Of a stretch of DNA of 25,881 nt, positions 1-8,405 are shown in pieces. The stretch spans positions 1-25,881 of the forward strand of contig SVMP01000009.1 of assembly GCA_015067385.1 (NCBI GenBank). Direction: 5' to 3'. The notes beneath the pieces were generated by a model, which did no database searches, was not told the DNA's origin, and saw nothing but the letters and a program-made list of their open reading frames with translations. The DNA comes from Oscillospiraceae bacterium (GTDB lineage: Bacteria > Bacillota > Clostridia > Oscillospirales > UBA644). Position 1 is the first letter of the stretch, and each line of letters starts with the position of its first letter. The translations under genes were made by a program, and so were the position numbers.

Positions 1-912
1 AATACGGTTTCAAGACGTTATACCGAATTTGTCGTTTGCGATATGGATGGAGACGGCAACGATGACATTGTTTCCGCAACGTACAAATCGCTCGACAGCA
101 TGGCGTATGCAAGCTTCTTTAAGTATGATTCTCTTGAACAATGCGTGAAGGAATCCAGTATATCAGCTACTCTTTCTTACAGCAGAAGCCCCTATACGAT
201 GCTTCCCTTTACTTCCGAAAACGGAAAGAATGCCGTCATTATAACGTCTCGTTACGGTACGATGCTCATGACGAACGAGATCATTGTCTGGAACGATACG
301 AGAAATTGCATTGAAAATATTTCGTACGATACAGCAGGCAGACGTAACCCCATTGCGTACATGAAAACGGAATATTGCTCGCTCGGCGATTATATTCCCT
401 GCGATATCGATAACGACGGTTCGCTTGAAATACCTCTTTGTTATTTCTTTGATGAGGATGAGGCTTCGAAAGCCTTGACAAGCTGGCAGGAAGCGCTTCT
501 TTTTCCTTATGTTTGGTATACTTTTACGGGTGACGGGCTTGATGCCGATTTTGTATCTTATGTAAACAGCGAAAAAGATTATCTTTGGGTGATCCGTGAT
601 GAAGCTGAGTACAAATCAATAAAGGCGTATATGAATTATAACAATGACCTTTATTTCTATTATGTGCCCGATGAAAGTTATACGTATCCTGTATTCGGCG
701 TAGATAAACGAATCTTGCTTTTCAGCATACAGAGTTCTTCTCAGGCGCCGGAATTTGATGAGAAAAATATCTTTTTGTATTATTCCGAGGCAAGCGGCGA
801 ATACTATACTCTTGTAAAGGCAGATCTTCTCGAAAGACAAAAACCGCTTATGCCTTCGGACGATATTCTTATAAATGCGTTTAAACCCGCAACGATCACT
901 GTCGGACATTGA
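1..912 (+). CDS. FG-GAP/VCBS-like calcium-loop protein, C-terminal part (5' end outside window)
   Basis: The reading frame is open from base 1, so the true start lies upstream; 303 residues remain. Two short acidic loops are visible, DMDGDGNDDI near the beginning and DIDNDGSLEI about 125 residues later. Both have the D-x-D-x-[DN]-G-x-x-[DE] spacing of calcium-binding FG-GAP/VCBS propeller repeats. The rest is rich in aromatic residues and beta-prone segments, as in secreted or lipoprotein propellers. No signal peptide can be judged because the N-terminus is missing. The gene ends 20 bases before the response regulator, so it is probably co-transcribed with the two-component pair and may be an extracytoplasmic sensor partner or a target (inference). 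Another type of beta-propeller lipoprotein is possible. Confidence 0.6.
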   Translation, partial: NTVSRRYTEFVVCDMDGDGNDDIVSATYKSLDSMAYASFFKYDSLEQCVKESSISATLSYSRSPYTMLPFTSENGKNAVIITSRYGTMLMTNEIIVWNDTRNCIENISYDTAGRRNPIAYMKTEYCSLGDYIPCDIDNDGSLEIPLCYFFDEDEASKALTSWQEALLFPYVWYTFTGDGLDADFVSYVNSEKDYLWVIRDEAEYKSIKAYMNYNNDLYFYYVPDESYTYPVFGVDKRILLFSIQSSSQAPEFDEKNIFLYYSEASGEYYTLVKADLLERQKPLMPSDDILINAFKPATITVGH

Positions 913-932
913 AGGGAGGTCCTTTATCGATA

Positions 933-1640
933 ATGAAAAAAATACTTATTCTTGAAGATGAAATGTCTATTCGCGACTTTATCGTTTTTAACTTCAAAAG
1001 AGCAGGCTATGAGGTTTTTGAAGCCGGCAGCGGTAACGAGGCTTTGAGTGTCTTTTCCGAGAATCCGGATATTCAGCTTGCGGTTCTTGACGTCATGCTT
1101 CCCGATATTGACGGCTTTGAAGTCTGCCGCAAACTTCGTGCTCAGAACAAAACCATGGGTATCATCATGCTTTCGGCAAAAGACCTTGATGAAGATGTCC
1201 TTTCCGGATTTATATCGGGTGCTGACGATTATGTTAAAAAACCGGTAAGCGCATCCGTTCTTGTTGCAAAAGTTGACGCTTTGTACCGCAGGATTTCTGC
1301 CGTTACACCGTCCGCACCTCAGCCCGAACCCGTAAAAACACCTTCGCAGATGTTTGTTCTTGACGAGAAAAAAAGAACGGCAACGAAAAACGGTCAGCCT
1401 CTTGACCTTACACCCAACGAATACCACATTCTTAAATATTTTATCGAACATCCCGATGTTGTTATAACACGTGACGATATTCTTCAGGCAGTATGGGGCT
1501 ATAATTTTAACGGAGATGCGGATATCGTTAACGTAAACATAACACGCTTGAGAAAAAAAATCGAAGACAAGCCCTCGAAACCCGATTTTCTGCAGACATC
1601 ATGGGGTAAGGGCTATATCTGGAAAACTAAAGAACAATGA
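933..1640 (+). CDS. OmpR/PhoB-family response regulator
   Basis: A 235-residue DNA-binding response regulator. The receiver domain (about 1-115) has the acidic pocket E8-D9, phospho-acceptor D53 in VLDVMLPDIDG, S81 and K103 in VKKP. The C-terminal winged helix (about 140-235) has the typical LTPNEYHIL and VNVNITRLRKKIE segments and ends in a WGKGYIW wing. The start was placed at ATG 933 because a GGGAGG ribosome site lies at 914-919; an in-frame TTG at 909 would put that site inside the gene. Its stop overlaps the start of the histidine kinase (ATGA), so the two form a translationally coupled cognate pair. The target genes and stimulus cannot be told from the sequence; PhoB-, WalR- and antibiotic-response-type regulators all share this architecture. 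Confidence 0.93.
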   Translation: MKKILILEDEMSIRDFIVFNFKRAGYEVFEAGSGNEALSVFSENPDIQLAVLDVMLPDIDGFEVCRKLRAQNKTMGIIMLSAKDLDEDVLSGFISGADDYVKKPVSASVLVAKVDALYRRISAVTPSAPQPEPVKTPSQMFVLDEKKRTATKNGQPLDLTPNEYHILKYFIEHPDVVITRDDILQAVWGYNFNGDADIVNVNITRLRKKIEDKPSKPDFLQTSWGKGYIWKTKEQ

Positions 1641-3037
1641 AATTTTTTCACGCTGATATTACTTTTCGTTGGTTCAGGTCGGTTTTTTCATTCATGCTGA
1701 TCTTTCTCGTTATTGTTGAACTTATAATTCTGTTTTTTGTAAACAACAGTCTTTACAGCAACGTTGAAACATATCTCGACCGAAGAAGCGAAATAAATAC
1801 AAGATCCTTTTCATCGCTTATCGTTGATAATCAGAACAATATCCATAACGCCGCACATTCTTTTATGGATTCGATGAGTGATACCGAGAATATCCGCTTT
1901 GAAATATACGATCTTTCGGGCAGAAATTTTCTTTCTTCCGACGGGTTCACAACAAGAGCCGTGCTTGATGTGTCAAAAGTCAACGGTTCAAAGATAATAA
2001 CCAACGACTCCTCTACGGGCGAACGTCTCATGGTTATGGATGTTCCTCTTCGTAACAGCGGCGGCTCGGTGTGCGGAGCGATAAGATACATAGTTTCACT
2101 TGAAAATGTCTTCAGCCTGCAGGTTATGTATACGGTCGTTTCCGTTGTTTGTCTGTTGCTTGTTGCATTTCTCGTTTTTATTTCCGGACAGTACTTTGTC
2201 CAATCTATCGTAAAACCCGTAAACACAATAATCCGCTCTGCCCAACTTATCGCAAAGGGCGATTTTTCCATTCGTATTCAAAAAAAATACGATGACGAGA
2301 TAGGTAATCTTTCCGATGCCATCAATAATATGGCTCAGGAACTTTCCAAGATAGATACTCTTAAAAACGAATTTATCTCATCCGTATCTCATGAATTACG
2401 CACTCCTCTTACCGCAATAAGAGGTTGGAATGAAACGATAAGCATGTGCGACCCCGAAAACGACGGCGATGTTATTAAAAAAGGCTTATCCGTAATCGAT
2501 GCGGAAACCGATCGTCTCGGAAGAATGATCGAAGAACTTCTCGACTATTCGAAAATACAGAGCGGACGTTTTACTATTTCAAAATCAAAAGTTAATCTCT
2601 TTACGCTTGTCCGTGAAACGCTTGATATTTATTCTCAAAAAGCAGCGGCGGCAGGTATTGAGATAAAATATAATACTCCTGCTTTCGAGCCTACTGTAAC
2701 GGGCGACCCCAACAGATTGAAACAGGTGTTTATAAATATTCTCGACAATGCTGTCAAGCATTCTCCGAAAAACAGTACGGTTGAAATTCATCTGATAAAA
2801 TCCGCCGCTTCGTATTCCGTTATTTTTAAAGATCACGGCAGCGGTATCAAAAAAGAAGAATTGCCGTTTATCAAGGGCAGATTTTATAAAGGCTCTTCAA
2901 CAAAGCCCGGATCGGGGCTCGGTCTTTCTATCTGCGATGAAATAATCAATCTTCACGGCGGTACCTTGGATATAGACAGCGCCGAATCAGAGGGAACGAC
3001 TGTTGCGATAACGCTCCCGATCAGTACAAATCAATGA
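1637..3037 (+). CDS. Membrane sensor histidine kinase (HisKA/HATPase)
   Basis: A 466-residue two-pass membrane kinase. Membrane segments lie at about 15-36 and 163-186 and enclose an extracytoplasmic loop of about 125 residues. A HAMP linker follows (about 187-240), then the dimerisation/phospho-acceptor domain with H252 in SVSHELRTPLTAIRGW. The ATP-binding domain shows the N box (NILDNAVKHS, about 367-376), G1 (DHGSGI), the F-box region (GRFYKGS) and G2 (GSGLGLSI). All catalytic elements are intact. The start overlaps the regulator stop by four bases, consistent with a cognate pair. The sensed signal is unknown; the calcium-loop protein immediately upstream is a plausible accessory factor (inference). 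Confidence 0.95.
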   Translation: MKFFHADITFRWFRSVFSFMLIFLVIVELIILFFVNNSLYSNVETYLDRRSEINTRSFSSLIVDNQNNIHNAAHSFMDSMSDTENIRFEIYDLSGRNFLSSDGFTTRAVLDVSKVNGSKIITNDSSTGERLMVMDVPLRNSGGSVCGAIRYIVSLENVFSLQVMYTVVSVVCLLLVAFLVFISGQYFVQSIVKPVNTIIRSAQLIAKGDFSIRIQKKYDDEIGNLSDAINNMAQELSKIDTLKNEFISSVSHELRTPLTAIRGWNETISMCDPENDGDVIKKGLSVIDAETDRLGRMIEELLDYSKIQSGRFTISKSKVNLFTLVRETLDIYSQKAAAAGIEIKYNTPAFEPTVTGDPNRLKQVFINILDNAVKHSPKNSTVEIHLIKSAASYSVIFKDHGSGIKKEELPFIKGRFYKGSSTKPGSGLGLSICDEIINLHGGTLDIDSAESEGTTVAITLPISTNQ

Positions 3038-3080
3038 AAGGATATAGCTTTTTAAATAAAAGCATTGATAACAGTTTATA

Positions 3081-4031
3081 ATGAGTAAAAACAAAACACA
3101 GTATGCAAATGTCGGCGGTCAGGCTGTTATGGAAGGCATAATGATGCGTTCCCCGAAAAAAACAGTCATGGCTGTACGTACCCCCGATAATTCGATAGTT
3201 ACGGAAGATGTTAAATTTACATCTATAAGAAAAAAATGGAAATTCTTTGCTCTTCCGATAATCAGAGGCGCTGTCGCTTTTGTCGAGAGCCTTATTCTCG
3301 GATTTCAGACGCTTTCCCGTTCCGCAGAGCTTTCGGGACTTGAAGAAGAAGCAAACGGAAATAAATTTCTTGAAAGCCTGATGTTGATAATATCGTTTAT
3401 CCTCGGCATCGGTATCGCGGTCGGCGTATTTATTCTTCTCCCCGTAGGTATCCGTATGGGTATCTCATGGCTTATTAACGGTACAACAAATTGCTTCGGT
3501 GCCTTCCGTGCTCTCTTTGAGGGTATTATTCGAATAGGTATCTTTGTTCTTTACGTCTTTGCGGTATCCAGAATGAAGGAGATCCACCGTCTTTTCCAGT
3601 ATCACGGCGCTGAACATAAGGCTATTTTCTGCTTTGAGGCAGGTAAAGAGCTTACTGTTGAAAACGTAAGAGAACAGTCCCGTCTTCATCCCCGTTGCGG
3701 CACAAGCTTCCTTCTTATAACAATGCTTGTTAGTATTATCGCTTTCTCTCTTATTCCTTTTGACGGCGGACTTTATATACTTATAAAATTTGCGCTTCTT
3801 CCCATTATCGGCGGCATCAGCTTTGAGCTTATCCAGCTTGCGGGCAGACATAATAATGTATGCACAAGAATACTCAGCGCCCCCGGCAAACTTATGCAGA
3901 TGATCACAACATGCGATCCCGACGATGATCAGATCGAAGTCGCTATTGCGGCTCTTACTGCGTCTCTTACCGATGACGGTCAGACAATAGATCACGAAGC
4001 TGCCTACAAGGCTGAAGAAGATGTTAAATAA
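3081..4031 (+). CDS. YqhQ-like DUF1385 membrane protein
   Basis: A 316-residue protein of the DUF1385/YqhQ family. The diagnostic N-terminal GGQAVMEGIMMRSP and the central YHGAEHKAIFCFE and LHPRCGTSF motifs are present. Several hydrophobic stretches (about 100-130, 145-165, 205-245) indicate a multi-pass membrane protein, with the conserved His and Cys residues near the membrane boundary. The family function is not established. In Firmicutes it commonly sits just before prmC, as here, where the two coding regions overlap by 11 bases. No clear ribosome site precedes ATG 3081, which is unusual in this window; the 43-base gap before it holds only a short 6-bp hairpin. Confidence 0.9.
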   Translation: MSKNKTQYANVGGQAVMEGIMMRSPKKTVMAVRTPDNSIVTEDVKFTSIRKKWKFFALPIIRGAVAFVESLILGFQTLSRSAELSGLEEEANGNKFLESLMLIISFILGIGIAVGVFILLPVGIRMGISWLINGTTNCFGAFRALFEGIIRIGIFVLYVFAVSRMKEIHRLFQYHGAEHKAIFCFEAGKELTVENVREQSRLHPRCGTSFLLITMLVSIIAFSLIPFDGGLYILIKFALLPIIGGISFELIQLAGRHNNVCTRILSAPGKLMQMITTCDPDDDQIEVAIAALTASLTDDGQTIDHEAAYKAEEDVK

Positions 4032-4848
4032 TCTTCTCGAACGTCTTGAACAGCATGGCGTGGACGATGCAAATACGACTCTGAACATTCTCTGCGCATT
4101 TGTTTTGGGCATTGAATATTCTCAGATACGTATCAAACGCATGACCGGAACACTTTTTCTTACGGAAGAACAGAAAAAAACACTTTGTTCTTATGTCGAA
4201 CGCCGCTGCAGCGGTGAGCCGACGGAATATATTACCGGTGAACGTGAATTTTACGGATTTTCGTTCCGATGTAAAAAAAATGTTCTTATTCCGAGGAATG
4301 ATACGGAGATACTTGTCGATGCCGTTCTTGATGTTGCAAAGGACGGTGACGATCTTCTGGATCTTTGCACCGGAACAGGCTGCATCGGCATTGCTGTTGC
4401 CAAAATAAAGGATATTTGCGTTACTTTGGCAGACATCAGCGATCATGCTCTCGAATGTTCCCGTGAAAACATTGAAAGGCTCGGCGTTAAAAATAAGGTT
4501 CAAGCAATAAAACACGATGTCTTTTCCGATACCCCGTCTTGCTCGTTCAATATAATAACATCAAATCCGCCTTATATTACTGCGGACGAAATGAAAGAGC
4601 TTTCGCCTGATGTTAAAAACGAACCTGCTCTTGCACTTTTCGGCGGTGAGGACGGACTTGATTTTTACAGAACGATCTCCGAGCGTTATAAACCGTTTCT
4701 GAAAAGCGGTGGGTATATCTTTTTTGAAGTAGGGTATAAACAAAGCGCCGATGTTGCGGACATTCTTGAAAAAAACGGATATACGAACATAAAAATAAAA
4801 AAAGACTATAATAATACAGAACGGGTGGTTTTCGCCCGAAAAACTTGA
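4021..4848 (+). CDS. prmC: Peptide chain release factor N5-glutamine methyltransferase PrmC
   Basis: A 275-residue SAM-dependent methyltransferase that methylates the GGQ glutamine of release factors RF1 and RF2. The N-terminal helical domain (1-75) binds the release factor. The catalytic Rossmann domain has the SAM motif DLCTGTGCIGIA (about 114-125) and the substrate-amide motif NPPYI (182-186). The family signature VLIPRPETE appears here as VLIPRNDTE, a mild variation. The length is typical. It overlaps the upstream YqhQ-like gene by 11 bases, so translation is coupled. No prfA gene is next to it; the following gene is a D-Ala-D-Ala ligase. Confidence 0.95.
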   Translation: MLNNLLERLEQHGVDDANTTLNILCAFVLGIEYSQIRIKRMTGTLFLTEEQKKTLCSYVERRCSGEPTEYITGEREFYGFSFRCKKNVLIPRNDTEILVDAVLDVAKDGDDLLDLCTGTGCIGIAVAKIKDICVTLADISDHALECSRENIERLGVKNKVQAIKHDVFSDTPSCSFNIITSNPPYITADEMKELSPDVKNEPALALFGGEDGLDFYRTISERYKPFLKSGGYIFFEVGYKQSADVADILEKNGYTNIKIKKDYNNTERVVFARKT

Positions 4849-4865
4849 TAAAGGATAATTTATTG

Positions 4866-5885
4866 ATGAAGGTTGCATTGATATTCGGCGGAAGATCAAC
4901 AGAATATGAGGTATCATGTCTTTCCGCTGCTTCTATACTATCAAATATTAACGGCCATGAGGTCACTTGTATCGGTATAACAAAAAACGGCGAATGGTTC
5001 GTTACGGAAGCTTCCGCAGACGAGATCCGTTCGGGAAAATGGACGGAACTCGATAATAAGCCGTTAAGTTTTGACCTTACCGAAAAAGCTTTTATCTGCA
5101 ACGGTAAAGCGATCGAGATCGACGTTGCTTTCCCCATTGTTCACGGAAGAAACGGCGAGGACGGACGTCTTCAGGGGCTTCTTGAAATGTTCGGTATTAA
5201 ATATGTAGGTCCGGGTGTTCTCGGTTCTGCGGCTTGTATGGATAAAATAACAGCGAACAGACTTTTCGAATCTGTCGGTATCGCTCATGCAGAATGGTTT
5301 TCTGCAGTTAAAGGCGTTGAATCGTTTGAACAGATCAGTGATAATGTCAAGAAGTTAGGCTACCCCGTATTTGTCAAGCCTTCAAACGCAGGCTCTTCCG
5401 TCGGAATCACAAAATGTTTCGATGATTCGGAGCTTGACGCCGCAGTCGCTCTTGCTTTTGATAATGACAGCCGTATTATTATTGAAAAAAGCATTGAGGA
5501 GCCGTGGGAAATAGAGGTTGCTGTTATGGGCAACGAATTCCCGATAACATCCTGCACAGGCAGAGTTTGCTCTTCAAATGAAGAAATATATGACTATGAT
5601 GCGAAATATCTGAGCGGAACATCAAAAACTCTTATTCCGTCCGGACTTGATGCGGCTGTTGAAAAAGAAGTTAAAGAGCTTGCCGTCCGTGCATATAAGG
5701 TATGTGACTGCAAAGGCATGTCACGTGTTGACTTCCTTATAGATAAAAACGGTAAAATTTACATAAATGAAATCAATACTCTTCCCGGTTTTACAAGTAT
5801 CAGTATGTTCCCTGCTCTCTTTATTGCAACAGGGATGACTTATTCAGAGCTTATCGATAAGCTCCTCGATTACGCAATCAACTGA
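4866..5885 (+). CDS. ddl: D-alanine--D-alanine ligase
   Basis: A 339-residue ATP-grasp ligase that makes D-Ala-D-Ala for peptidoglycan precursors in the cytoplasm. Visible motifs: the N-terminal GGRSTEYEVSCLSA (the family EHEVSLxSA region, with EHE read as EYE), VGPGVLGSAACMDK, the glycine-rich KPSNAGSSVG loop, the tyrosine-containing omega loop YDYDAKY typical of D-Ala rather than D-lactate enzymes, and the C-terminal metal-binding EINTLPGFT. ATG 4866 was chosen because it sits 10 bases after AAAGGA (4850-4855) and begins MKVALIFGG, a normal Ddl N-terminus; in-frame TTG codons at 4845 and 4863 are less likely. It lies in the same run as murI, another wall-precursor gene, separated from it by one gene. 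Confidence 0.95.
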   Translation: MKVALIFGGRSTEYEVSCLSAASILSNINGHEVTCIGITKNGEWFVTEASADEIRSGKWTELDNKPLSFDLTEKAFICNGKAIEIDVAFPIVHGRNGEDGRLQGLLEMFGIKYVGPGVLGSAACMDKITANRLFESVGIAHAEWFSAVKGVESFEQISDNVKKLGYPVFVKPSNAGSSVGITKCFDDSELDAAVALAFDNDSRIIIEKSIEEPWEIEVAVMGNEFPITSCTGRVCSSNEEIYDYDAKYLSGTSKTLIPSGLDAAVEKEVKELAVRAYKVCDCKGMSRVDFLIDKNGKIYINEINTLPGFTSISMFPALFIATGMTYSELIDKLLDYAIN

Positions 5886-5910
5886 AATTAAGCGAAAGGC
5901 AGGCAGAAGT

Positions 5911-7533
5911 ATGCGATTTTTCGATTTTTGTTCGGGAATAGGCGGCGGACGCCTTGCTCTCGAAGCGGCAGGGCATACCTGCGTAGGTTATTCCGAAAAA
6001 GACAAAACAGCCGATATTATCTTTTCATACCTGACCGGTGATTGCAGAGGCTTCGGCGATATAATGCTGATAGACCCGTCAAGACTTCCCGATTTTGATA
6101 TCATGCTTGCGGCTTTTCCGTATAAGAATTTTTCCGCAGGCGGTAAACGGTCGGGCTTTTACGACAATAAAGCACATGTTATCACCGCACTCATAGGTAT
6201 TCTTTCGGCAAAACGCCCCTTGTATTTTATCTTTGAAAACGATAAGGGTTTTCTTTCTTATAACGGCGGCAAAGCTTTCAAAACCGTTTGCGGCGCTCTT
6301 GAGACTGCAGGCTATGAGATCTTCAGCAGCGTTCTCAACTCTTCAGATTACGGAATTCCGTATAACCGTGAGCGTGTATATATCGTCGGCTCTCTGAAAG
6401 GTGCTCTCTCCGGTCCTTTCGAATGGCCTCAAAAAACAGAATGTCGACCCGTAAGCGAATTCCTCGGCGATGAATTTGCCCCTGTTTTGCCGGTTTCCGA
6501 TCCGACGTTTCTTTCGGGGCTTCAGAATGATTTTAACAGAGGTCGCATATTTATAAATGAGCTTCTGTCACGTGATCATATCGTTATTGACAGACGTTGG
6601 AACGACTATCGTGTTTTTGAAGATAAGGTTCCCGCCCTCAGTTCGTCAAGAATGGGTATTGTTTATACTCTTGGCGGCGAACTTAAAAAAATAACGGCAT
6701 ATGAAGCACTTCTTCTTCAGGGATATCCTGAAAAGATCGCAAAAAAAGCGCGAGATGCAGGTATTCTTCGCGGCAGTCTTATGAAATACGCCGCAAATTC
6801 GGTATCTGTTAATGTTATTGAGTATATTGCCCGTCAAATAGAAAAACAGGCGGTTTCGTCTTTTGTTCCGTCGGAAGATCTTGAGATGTGTTCTGGAACA
6901 TATGAGAAGACGATCAGCACAAAAAAACGGTTCGTTTCGGTCTTATGCGATTACGAAAACTGTGAAGCTTCAAGAAAATGGCTCTCGGTTATCGGTGAAG
7001 AACCCGAAAATATTGATTTTATAAAAGCGGATCCGATACGAAACGACAGCCCGATAACTGTTTATATAAAACAAAAGGGCAAGAGGATCGCAAATATCTC
7101 TAAGATCGGTTTTTACTCTCTTTCGGGTAAAATGCGTACTTCGATCATCGAAAAGAGACCTCTTTGCGAGCTTTCGGCTGAATGGAATATGCCGGAAGAT
7201 GTTTATACGCTTCTTGATCTTAACGTAAATAAAAAAGTCAAGTTTAAGGATATGGCGGAGCATGAACGCGAAACTGTAAGATCATGGTTCTTTGAAAACC
7301 GTTTTCTTGTTGTTTCGGACATAATCTGCGGACGTGACGGCTCAGCAAGAGATTTTATGTTCTTTTCTCATAAATCCGATAAGAAAACAGAATGGATCTT
7401 TACGGGCGTCGGTTCTCTCGTCGGAAAGAAAACATCAGGCGATGCTTCTTTTGTCGGCGATGCGTTGAAGGTCTGCGGAATAACCCTTTCCCGAACTTCT
7501 TCCGGACAGATCAAATTTACAGTCAGTCTTTGA
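5911..7533 (+). CDS. Cytosine-C5 DNA methyltransferase homologue lacking the catalytic cysteine, with an unassigned C-terminal domain
   Basis: A 540-residue intact protein. Residues 1-310 follow the C5-methyltransferase motif order: motif I DFCSGIGGGRLALE (5-18), motif II SEKDKTA, the segment FGDIMLIDPSRLPDFDI (motif III region), motif IV at 67-75, motif VI at 109-111, motif VIII GIPYNRERVYIVG, a candidate recognition region, and motif X ANSVSVNVIEYI. The catalytic PCQ of motif IV reads PYK: Tyr71, codon TAT at 6121-6123, replaces the nucleophilic Cys. ENV reads END, and the Gln of QxRxR is Tyr. Methyl transfer by the classical mechanism should not be possible, while the SAM pocket looks kept. 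Residues about 330-540 form a separate domain I cannot name. No restriction gene is adjacent; it sits 25 bases after ddl and 16 before murI. It could be a DNA-binding pseudoenzyme or a recently inactivated enzyme. Confidence 0.85.
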   Translation: MRFFDFCSGIGGGRLALEAAGHTCVGYSEKDKTADIIFSYLTGDCRGFGDIMLIDPSRLPDFDIMLAAFPYKNFSAGGKRSGFYDNKAHVITALIGILSAKRPLYFIFENDKGFLSYNGGKAFKTVCGALETAGYEIFSSVLNSSDYGIPYNRERVYIVGSLKGALSGPFEWPQKTECRPVSEFLGDEFAPVLPVSDPTFLSGLQNDFNRGRIFINELLSRDHIVIDRRWNDYRVFEDKVPALSSSRMGIVYTLGGELKKITAYEALLLQGYPEKIAKKARDAGILRGSLMKYAANSVSVNVIEYIARQIEKQAVSSFVPSEDLEMCSGTYEKTISTKKRFVSVLCDYENCEASRKWLSVIGEEPENIDFIKADPIRNDSPITVYIKQKGKRIANISKIGFYSLSGKMRTSIIEKRPLCELSAEWNMPEDVYTLLDLNVNKKVKFKDMAEHERETVRSWFFENRFLVVSDIICGRDGSARDFMFFSHKSDKKTEWIFTGVGSLVGKKTSGDASFVGDALKVCGITLSRTSSGQIKFTVSL

Positions 7534-7549
7534 TTTTGAGAGATAATTT

Positions 7550-8377
7550 ATGGAAAAAGCAATAGGTGTTTTCGATTCGGGTTTAGGCGGACTTACTGCC
7601 GTAAAGGAGCTTTCAGCTCTTATGCCGAACGAAAATATAATATATTTAGGGGATACTGCCCGTGTTCCTTACGGTTCACGTTCCCCCGAAACGCTCGTGC
7701 GATTCGCAAAAGAGGACCTTTCGTTTGTCCTTCGGCAAAATGTTAAAGCCGTATTGGTTGCCTGCGGAACAATAAGCTCCGTAGCGCTCCCCATACTCAG
7801 AGAAACATGCCCTGTTTTCGTTGAAGGAGTTGTCGGTCCTGCTGTAAGAAGCGCGGCTTCGAAAACAAAGAACGGCAAGATCGCGGTCATAGCGACAAGC
7901 GCCACGATAAACAGCGGTGCTTACCGTAAAGAGCTTGCATCCGTAGACAATAATATAGAAGTTTTGGAAAAAGCCTGTCCGATGTTCGTTCCGATCGTTG
8001 AAAACGGCTATTTTTCAAGGGATAACGCCGCGGCAAAGATAATAGTTTCCGATTACCTTGCCGAGATAAAAAAAAGCGGTGCCGATACTCTTATTCTGGG
8101 TTGTACACACTATCCGATACTTCGTCCTCTTATCGAAGATTATCTCGGTCCGAATGTTTCTCTTGTCGATTCCGGAAAGGAAGCGGCAAAGGTCATCAGT
8201 AATAAGATAAAAGATGAACATATCTGTGCAGATAAAAACAATGTGGGAACACACACATATTATGTGACGGATGAGCCGTCGGGTTTTATCTCTCTTGCAG
8301 AGCTCTTTCTTGATAAAAAGATCAAGGACGAGGTAAAAAAAGCGACACTTGACGATATGTTGATGCAAAACGTTTAA
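7550..8377 (+). CDS. murI: Glutamate racemase
   Basis: A 275-residue cofactor-independent racemase that converts L-glutamate to D-glutamate for peptidoglycan. The N-terminal IGVFDSGLGGLT (acidic D9, S10) and YLGDTARVPYG match the family. The two catalytic cysteines are C72 in VACGTISS and C185 in LILGCTHYP, the latter followed by H187. The residue after C72 is Gly-Thr rather than the more usual Asn-Thr; I treat this as a lineage variant. Only a weak ribosome site (GAGAGA) precedes ATG 7550. It belongs to the same run as ddl, so both D-amino-acid steps of wall synthesis are probably co-expressed. Confidence 0.95.
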   Translation: MEKAIGVFDSGLGGLTAVKELSALMPNENIIYLGDTARVPYGSRSPETLVRFAKEDLSFVLRQNVKAVLVACGTISSVALPILRETCPVFVEGVVGPAVRSAASKTKNGKIAVIATSATINSGAYRKELASVDNNIEVLEKACPMFVPIVENGYFSRDNAAAKIIVSDYLAEIKKSGADTLILGCTHYPILRPLIEDYLGPNVSLVDSGKEAAKVISNKIKDEHICADKNNVGTHTYYVTDEPSGFISLAELFLDKKIKDEVKKATLDDMLMQNV

Positions 8378-8405
8378 AACAGATCAGTATTTCAAAGGAG
8401 TAACG

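Noticed and set aside
3047..3063. GCTTTT-TAAAT-AAAAGC hairpin before the YqhQ-like gene
   Set aside because: The stem is only six mostly A/T pairs, and the T-rich sequence is inside the stem rather than after it; too weak for a terminator call.
7763..7771. Asn-to-Gly next to the first catalytic Cys of MurI
   Set aside because: Both catalytic cysteines and the flanking motifs are kept; I recall this variant in other Clostridia, so it is not taken as loss of activity.
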